64,000 nt of DNA. Source: Panopea generosa (lineage: Eukaryota; Mollusca; Bivalvia; Adapedonta; Hiatellidae). The stretch spans positions 92,083,829-92,147,828 of the forward strand of contig CM055897.1 in assembly GCA_029582155.1 (NCBI GenBank), in the 5' to 3' direction. The first letter of the stretch is position 1. Each line of letters begins with the position of its first letter. Both the position numbers and the translations under genes were made by a program. The notes beneath the pieces were generated by a model, which had not been told where the DNA came from, ran no database searches, and saw only the letters and a list, made by a program, of their open reading frames with translations. Below, piece by piece: positions 57,023 to 64,000 of this stretch.

Positions 57023-58157
57023 TTACATAACAAGATATAGGTCCTGTGTTGGCTCTTGTTCCCCACTAGTGCTGGAATGTACAACACTGTCTTGGTCCGA
57101 ACGCTCGCTGATCTTTGTTTTGTTTTGTCCACCACTACCCATGTAGTTACTGCAATGTAGTGCTGTATCCCTGAATAGAAGTTTACATGTGAACAATGTA
57201 TAGCAAATTATTTGATTGGAAGATAAGATTCTTTAATGGCACACACAGGAATCTCTTTAATAGAAAATATTCTCCTAACTTGTACTAGTACTACAAACTG
57301 GAATCAAGGGGACTTACAGGGCCATTGGGCCTTAGTCGTTCATTTAATTTCACTTGTAACTTCTTTTCAAATTTTAAATGGATTGAGAACTTACATATGA
57401 GAATTATTTATTTTTCCGTAGCATTTCCATGTCTCCATACTAGGTCTATTGGGGCCTATTAAGGACCAAGGATTCTTTATTCGCACAAACTTAGAATCCT
57501 ACTGGCATAAATCAAATACAAACAAATTCTTGATTAGATTTTTAAAAACTCACAATTTCATCCCTTTTAAGGCCCTACTGGACTCTCATGATCCATATCA
57601 ATTCCCCTTTAACTGACCCAACCTTAATCATTGTGACAAAGCAATACTCCTGATCTCAAGATGAATAAGACTATTACTGTGAAAAGAAAAATTGACCGTT
57701 TTCCTATAGTATTCATATGTAAAATCAATGACTCATGGAGATCATTGGAACAAAATAAAAACAAACTTGTTTCATTAGTTCTTGGGAAGATTTATGAATA
57801 TTCACAATTGTGTCCTTTTTTGAGCTCTTCCTGACTGAACCCTTTTGGATAATACAATTCAACTATTATAATTTAACAATGCTCCAGATCACAAGATAAT
57901 TAAAATAGTTCTTAAACATATGAGAAAAAAGAAAATTTCCTGTTTTCTTAAAGTATTCAAATGTAAAGTCAAAATGGCAATATTTGAGTCCAATTTAAAA
58001 TGTTTAATAAGAATAATACAAGACATTAAATGTGAAGATAGTAGTAAATTAAACTTATATATAATACTTGTATTGTTTTTGATCCTCTGGCGCCATACTT
58101 CTCCATGCATGACCCAACATCTTCTGTATGTGAGAGGAGTGTACACCTGGGTTTGCC
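57023..58157 (-). CDS. HMG-box protein, last two exons (3' end only)
   Basis: Exon 58157-58068 (acceptor ACTTCAG, donor GTATTA) encodes ANPGVHSSHIQKMLGHAW then RSMAPEDQKQYK, which matches helix 1 end and helix 2 of an HMG box (compare NPxxxxSxIxKxLGxxW in SOX and related boxes). It joins in phase 2 to exon 57170-57023 (acceptor CTATTCAG), adding 48 Ser/Gln/Glu-rich residues (DTALHCSNYMGSGG to QDLYLVM) and TAA. The first half of the box must come from an exon further right, probably past the 3-kb array. The predicted product lacks the usual helix 3, so a missed exon, an alternative splice or a pseudogene is possible. A competing frame in the second exon stays open to 56815 (117 codons) but does not fit the splice phase. 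The subfamily cannot be assigned. Confidence 0.5.
57180..58065. other. HMG-box gene intron, dispersed repeat fragments
   Basis: Contains GGGGACTTACAGGGCCATTG and related stretches with a dispersed-repeat look. No exon for the missing HMG helix was found here. Confidence 0.4.
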
Positions 58158-58564
58158 CTGAAGTAAAAAAATACGTCTTCAATTATTTGGCATTGGTTAA
58201 TTATGTTTAATCAAACATGTTTATAAAGATTTATTAATCTTAATTTTAGTGGTAGGAGAATGGAAGGGAATGGTAGGTTGGGGAGGGTGTGATCTTGTGG
58301 GAGGAGATCATATGTTGTGTCCATGAGGTTTCTTTTTAACTGCATCTGTGTAGTATTGGTTCTACCCAGAAAGACATCAAGTGTGATTTATGTAAAATGT
58401 TGACAAGAATGTCTCCGCTATTGATCAACAAGAAAATATCGGTGGAACCGATGGATGCTCCCCAAGTGAGTGTTTGATTCTGTACCATATTCTCTTAGTA
58501 CTGATGGCTACTTGGTTGAAAAATACCAAACTACATAGCAGGAACAATATGTGGCTCTGCACTT

Positions 58565-59660
58565 GACAGAACTCATTCGCAAATCATTGAACCGGAACAA
58601 AATGACAATATGTGCATATCCTAGCTAGTTTTACAAAATTAAAACCAGAGGTTGTAGCGAAATAGCGTCATGAAGACAATATGCAAATCTCCACTTGGTA
58701 ATCATGCATCCTAGCAAGATTCATAAAATTCCAACCAGAGGTTGTAGAGAAATAGAGCGGAGAAGAATTTGGTCACAGACAGAATGAAAGGCCCACAACT
58801 CTGTGAAAAATCATCGAACTGGAACACAAACAGCAAATTTCATAAAATTCCAACCTGAGGTTGTAGAGAAATAGCACGGACAATAATTTGGTCACAGACT
58901 CAATGAAAGGGCCATTACTCTGTGAAAATCATCTAACCAGAACACAAAGACAATATGCGCATCTCCACTTGGTAGTGATGCATCCTAGCAAGTTTCATAA
59001 AATTCCAACATCGGGCTGTAGAGAAATAGTGCGGACAAGAATTTGGTCACAGACAAAATCAAAGGATCATAACTCCGTGAAAAATCATCAAACCGAAATA
59101 TAAAGACAATATGCACATCTGCACTTGGTAATGATGCATCCTAGCAAGTTTCATAAAATTCCAACCTGAGGTTGTAGAGAAATAGTGTGGACAAGAATTT
59201 GGTCACAGACTCAATTAAAGGGCCATAACTCCATGAAAAAATCATCGAACCGGAACACAAAGATATTATGCGCATGTCCACTTGGTAGTGATGCATCCTA
59301 GCAAGTTTCATAAAATTCCAACATTTGGTTGTAGAGAAATAGCATGGACAAGAATTTGGTCACAGACAGAATCAAAGGGCCTTAACTCTGTAAAAAATCA
59401 TCGAACCGGAACATGAAGATGTTATGCACATCTGCACTTGGTAATGATGCATCCTAGCAAGTTTCATAAAATTCCAACCTGAGGTTGTAGAGAAATAGCC
59501 CCAACAAGAATTTGGTCACAGACTCAATTAAAGGGCCATAACCTGGTGAAAATCATCGAACCGGAACACAAATACATTATGCCCATCTCCACTTGGTAGT
59601 GATGCATCCTAGCAAGTTTCATAAATTCCAACATAGCCCGGACAAGAATTTGGTGACGCA
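58565..59660 (+). repeat. About 157-bp tandem array of a dispersed repeat
   Basis: Seven units share ATGATGCATCCTAGCAAGTT, TCATAAAATTCCAACCTGAG, GTTGTAGAGAAATAG and GACAAGAATTTGGTCACAGA. Spacing is 156-157 bp at 59141, 59298 and 59454. Units alternate between TCTCCACTTGGTAGTGATG-type and TCTGCACTTGGTAATGATG-type, a dimer period of about 313 bp. Confidence 0.88.
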
Positions 59661-59669
59661 CGGATGAAG

Positions 59670-60285
59670 CGCATAAAAACCAGTAACTTAAAGGATGTTA
59701 ACAAACATCAAACTGTATTCTATAACTATACAAATACAGACCAAATATTTATTAAATACATAGACTCCTCCAGAAGTTGTAGATCGGAAACCAATTTTTT
59801 TTTACCTTGCATGGATAACACTCAATGCCCTATCATAATTCTTTAATGGCAGGGGCATAAAATGATAAACTGAATAAAATGTTGGAAATTATCAACATCA
59901 GAATGATATCAAATTAAAATGTGATGTGCATTAAGTTAGATAAAAGTGCTGACTTTAAATGTAAGAGGGAAGTATTCTTTTATTTTTATAGTTTTATCAA
60001 AACATTTTCTCTTTCAGATAAACAGCTACCTGTACAGTCATGTTTTACTGAAATTATTCTACTATTGGCTTGTTATTCATGTCAGTTAAACAAAAATGCA
60101 AACAATGTAGCTCCCAAAAAACTGCGAAAAACTTTATGATTACAAGAAGACATAGTTGTTTAAATTCCCCGCCAAAGGGTATTTTATTTAGATATTCTGA
60201 AACTTGAAAATATAAGCTACTTTACAACAAATAGTACTACTAGACCGTTAGGTTTTGTAGATGTGCATCAAATAGGGAGAATTTC
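59670..60285. other. No gene seen
   Basis: AT-rich, probably intron of the HMG-box gene. Frames of 60-72 codons have no recognisable domain. Confidence 0.35.
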
Positions 60286-60289
60286 ATAA

Positions 60290-60760
60290 TTTTGGCTTAT
60301 TGTTTCCATGGTAACAGAACAAATATTGGAAATGAAAACTCTCACCTCAAAAGGCACTACTTGATACCTAGGTTTACATGTGTGCAATATTTCATGAAAC
60401 TATCTTGAACAGTTTAAAACTTATGAGAGTTTGGTAATTTTGGTCATTTGTTTCCATGGTAACAGAATATATATTGAAAATGAAAATTCTCCATCCCTAA
60501 AGGCACTATGAGATCATGAGGTCAACCGTTGACATGTTTACAAAGTTTTATGAAGCTTCTGTGAACAGTTTCGGTGTTTAGCTTTGAAACAGTAAATTTT
60601 GTCATTTTAATATTTGCTTCCCTGGCAACAGAAAAATTTTGTAAAATGAAAATTCGCCAATAGCTAAAAGGCACAACCAGACCACTACACTGACATGTGT
60701 TCAAAGTCTCATGAAGTTACTGTGAACTGATTTGGAATTGTGCTCTAGAAAAGCTTTTGA
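60290..60760. repeat. Three diverged about 150-bp tandem units
   Basis: TTTCCATGGTAACAGAA recurs at about 60302, 60449 and (as TTCCCTGGCAACAGAA) 60617, each followed by GAAAATGAAAATTCTCC and AAAGGCAC. Confidence 0.7.
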
Positions 60761-60824
60761 ACGGACGCACAGAAGTGATTCTATTAAAGCCCCATTCTAT
60801 TTTTTAGAACAGAACAACTTGAAC

Positions 60825-63800
60825 ATAATAAAGTTACACAATCACTAGAATAGATATATGCAGCAATACAGAACAATACAACTTGAACATAATACAGTTA
60901 CACAATCACTAGAATAGATATATGCAGCAATACAGAACAATACAACTTGAACATAATACAGTTACACAATCACTAGAATAGATATATGCAGCAATACAGA
61001 ACAATATAATTTGAACATAATACAGTTACACAATCACTAGAATAGATATATGCAGCAATACAACTTGAACATAATGCAGTTACACAATCACTAGAATAGA
61101 TATATGCAGCAATACAGAACAATATAATTTGAACATAATGCAGTTACACAATCACTAGAATAGATATATGCAGCAATACAGAACAATACAACTTGAACAT
61201 AATGCAGTTACACAATCACTAGAATAGATATATGCAGCAATACAGAACAATACAACTTGAACATAATGCAGTTACACAATCACTAGAATAGATATATGCA
61301 GCAATACAGAACAATACAACTTGAACATAATACAGTTACACAATCACTAGAATAGATATATGCAGCAATACAGAACAATACAACTTGAACATAATGCAGT
61401 TACACAATCACTAGAACAGATATATGCAGCAATACAACTTGAACATAATACAGTTACACAATCACTAGAATAGATATATGCAGCAATACAACTTGAACAT
61501 AATACAGTTACACAATCACTAGAATAGATATATGCAGCAATACAGAACAATATAATTTGAACATAATACAGTTACACAATCACTAGAATAGATATATGCA
61601 GCAATACAGAACAATACAACTTGAACATAATACAGTTACACAATCACTAGAATAGATATATGCAGCAATACAACTTGAACATAATACAGTTACACAATCA
61701 CTAGAATAGATATATGCAGCAATACAACTTGAACATAATACAGTTACACAATCACTAGAATAGATATATGCAGCAATACAGAACAATATAATTTGAACAT
61801 AATACAGTTACACAATCACTAGAATAGATATATGCAGCAATACAGAACAATACAACTTGAACATAATACAGTTACACAATCACTAGAATAGATATATGCA
61901 GCAATACAACTTGAACATAATACAGTTACACAATCACTAGAATAGATATATGCAGCAATACAACTTGAACATAATACAGTTACACAATCACTAGAATAGA
62001 TATATGCAGCAATACAGAACAATACAACTTGAACATAATGCAGTTACACAATCACTAGAATAGATATATGCAGCAATACAGAACAATACAACTTGAACAT
62101 AATACAGTTACACAATCACTAGAATAGATATATGCAGCAATACAGAACAATACAACTTGAACATAATGCAGTTACACAATCACTAGAATAGATATATGCA
62201 GCAATACAGAACAATACAACTTGAACATAATACAGTTACACAATCACTAGAATAGATATATGCCGCAATACAGAACAATATAATTTGAACATAATACAGT
62301 TACACAATCACTAGAATAGATATATGCAGCAATACAACTTGAACATAATGCAGTTACACAATCACTAGAATAGATATATGCAGCAATACAGAACAATATA
62401 ATTTGAACATAATGCAGTTACACAATCACTAGAATAGATATATGCAGCAATACAGAACAATATAATTTGAACATAATACAGTTACACAATCACTAGAATA
62501 GATATATGCAGCAATACAACTTGAACATAATACAGTTACACAATCACTAGAAGAGATATATGCGGCAATACAGAACAATACAACTTGAACATAATACAGT
62601 TACACAATCACTAGAATAGATATATGCAGCAATACAACTTGAACATAATACAGTTACACAATCACTAGAAGAGATATATGCAGCAATACACAACAATACA
62701 ACTTGAACATAATACAGTTACACAATCACTAGAATAGATATATGCACCAATACAGAACAATACAACTTGAACATAATGCAGTTACACAATCACTAGAATA
62801 GATATATGCAGCAATACAGAACAATACAACTTGAACATAATGCAGTTACACAATCACTAGAATAGATATATGCAGCAATACAGAACAATACAACTTGAAC
62901 ATAATACAGTTACACAATCACTAGAATAGATATATGCAGCAATACAGAACAATACAACTTGAACATAATGCAGTTACACAATCACTAGAATAGATATATG
63001 CAGCAATACAGAACAATATAATTTGAACATAATACAGTTACACAATCACTAGAATAGATATATGCAGCAATACAGAACAAAACAACTTGAACATAATACA
63101 GTTACACAATCACTAGAATAGATATATGCAGCAATACAACTAGAACATAATACAGTTACACAATCACTATAATAGATATATGCAGCAATACAGAACAATA
63201 CAACTTGAACATAATACAGTTACACAATCACTAGAATAGATATATGCAGCAATACAGAACAATACAACTTGAACATAATGCAGTTACACAATCACTAGAA
63301 TAGATATATGCAGCAATACAGAACAATACAACTTGAACATAATACAGTTACACAATCACTAGAATAGATATATGCAGCAATACAGAACAATACAACTTGA
63401 ACATAATACAGTTACACAATCACTAGAATAGATATATGCAGCAATACAGAACAATACAACTTGAACATAATACAGTTACATAATCACTAGAATGGATATA
63501 TGCAGCAATACAGAACAATATTACTTGAACATAATACAGTTACACAATCACTAGAATAGATATATGCAGCAATACAGAACAATATAATTTGAACATAATA
63601 CAGTTACACAATCACTAGAATAGATATATGCAGCAATACAGAACAATACAACTTGAACATAATACAGTTACACAATCACTAGAATAGATATATGCAGCAA
63701 TACAGAACAATACAACTTGAACATAATACAGTTACACAATCACTAGAATAGATATATGCAGCAATACAGAACAATATTACTTGAACATAATACAGTTACA

Positions 63801-64000
63801 CAATCACTAGAATAGATATATGCAGCAATACAGAACAATATAACTTGAACATAATACAGTTACACAATCACTAGAATAGATATGCAGCAATACAGAACAA
63901 TATAACTTGAACATAATACAGTTACACAATCACTAGAATAGATATATGCAGCAATACAGAACAATACAACTTGAACATAATACAGTTACACAATCACTAG
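60825..64000. repeat. 64/54-bp minisatellite running off the window
   Basis: More than 50 units of TTGAACATAATACAGTTACA plus CAATCACTAGAATAGATATA plus TGCAGCAATACAGAACAATACAAC. Short units lack AGAACAATAC (10 bp). A 64-64-54-54 block repeats three times with a 236-bp period (starts 61347, 61583, 61819). Minus-strand 67-codon frames at these places are artefacts. It probably lies in the HMG-box gene intron. Confidence 0.95.

Noticed and set aside
56815-57170. 117-codon alternative frame in the last HMG-gene exon
   Set aside because: It does not match the phase 2 donor of the HMG exon, while the Ser/Gln/Glu-rich frame does; kept as an alternative only.
60825-64000. CRISPR-like array
   Set aside because: Units are near-identical along their whole length with no unique spacers, in a eukaryotic context; it is a minisatellite.

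Overview
The window looks like nuclear DNA of a metazoan, most likely a bivalve or other mollusc. It is AT-rich, with split genes, GT-AG introns of 0.3-13 kb, tRNA-derived SINEs, 5'-truncated LINE fragments, small inverted-repeat transposons and many minisatellite arrays. The species call is inference: it rests on gene sequence character (a 7B2 of invertebrate type) and on repeat families I associate with mollusc genomes.

Five protein-coding genes can be supported by joining exons with matching splice phases. (1) 1-2525, minus: 5' half of a Golgi carbohydrate (Gal/GlcNAc-type) sulfotransferase, running off the left edge. (2) 10540-23232, minus: a complete five-coding-exon 7B2/secretogranin V gene (SCG5), 281 codons, with two copies of the PC2-inhibitory C-terminal peptide motif. 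(3) 31909-35585, minus: complete MGME1, the mitochondrial genome maintenance exonuclease, 346 codons, four coding exons. (4) 37590-46269, plus: complete ZNF830, nine coding exons, 329 codons, head-to-head with MGME1. (5) 57023-58157, minus: the last two exons of a gene carrying the second half of an HMG box, its 5' part probably beyond the right edge.

Most of the rest is repeat. About fifteen tandem arrays are present (units of 16 to 157 bp), several with higher-order periods: 39-bp units with a 622-bp period at 13.8-17.2 kb, and 64/54-bp units with a 236-bp period at 60.8-64 kb. Two arrays in the sulfotransferase gene are built from the gene's own intron-exon junctions. Open frames inside arrays (up to 255 codons) are products of the repeat and not genes. 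Mobile elements include two decayed LINE 3' ends, three or more SINE families, and five inverted-repeat elements (piggyBac-like, hAT-like and unassigned).

The genes do not form a pathway. SCG5 acts in neuropeptide secretion, MGME1 in mitochondrial DNA, ZNF830 in the nucleus and the sulfotransferase in the Golgi. No CRISPR array, prokaryotic operon or defence system is present.
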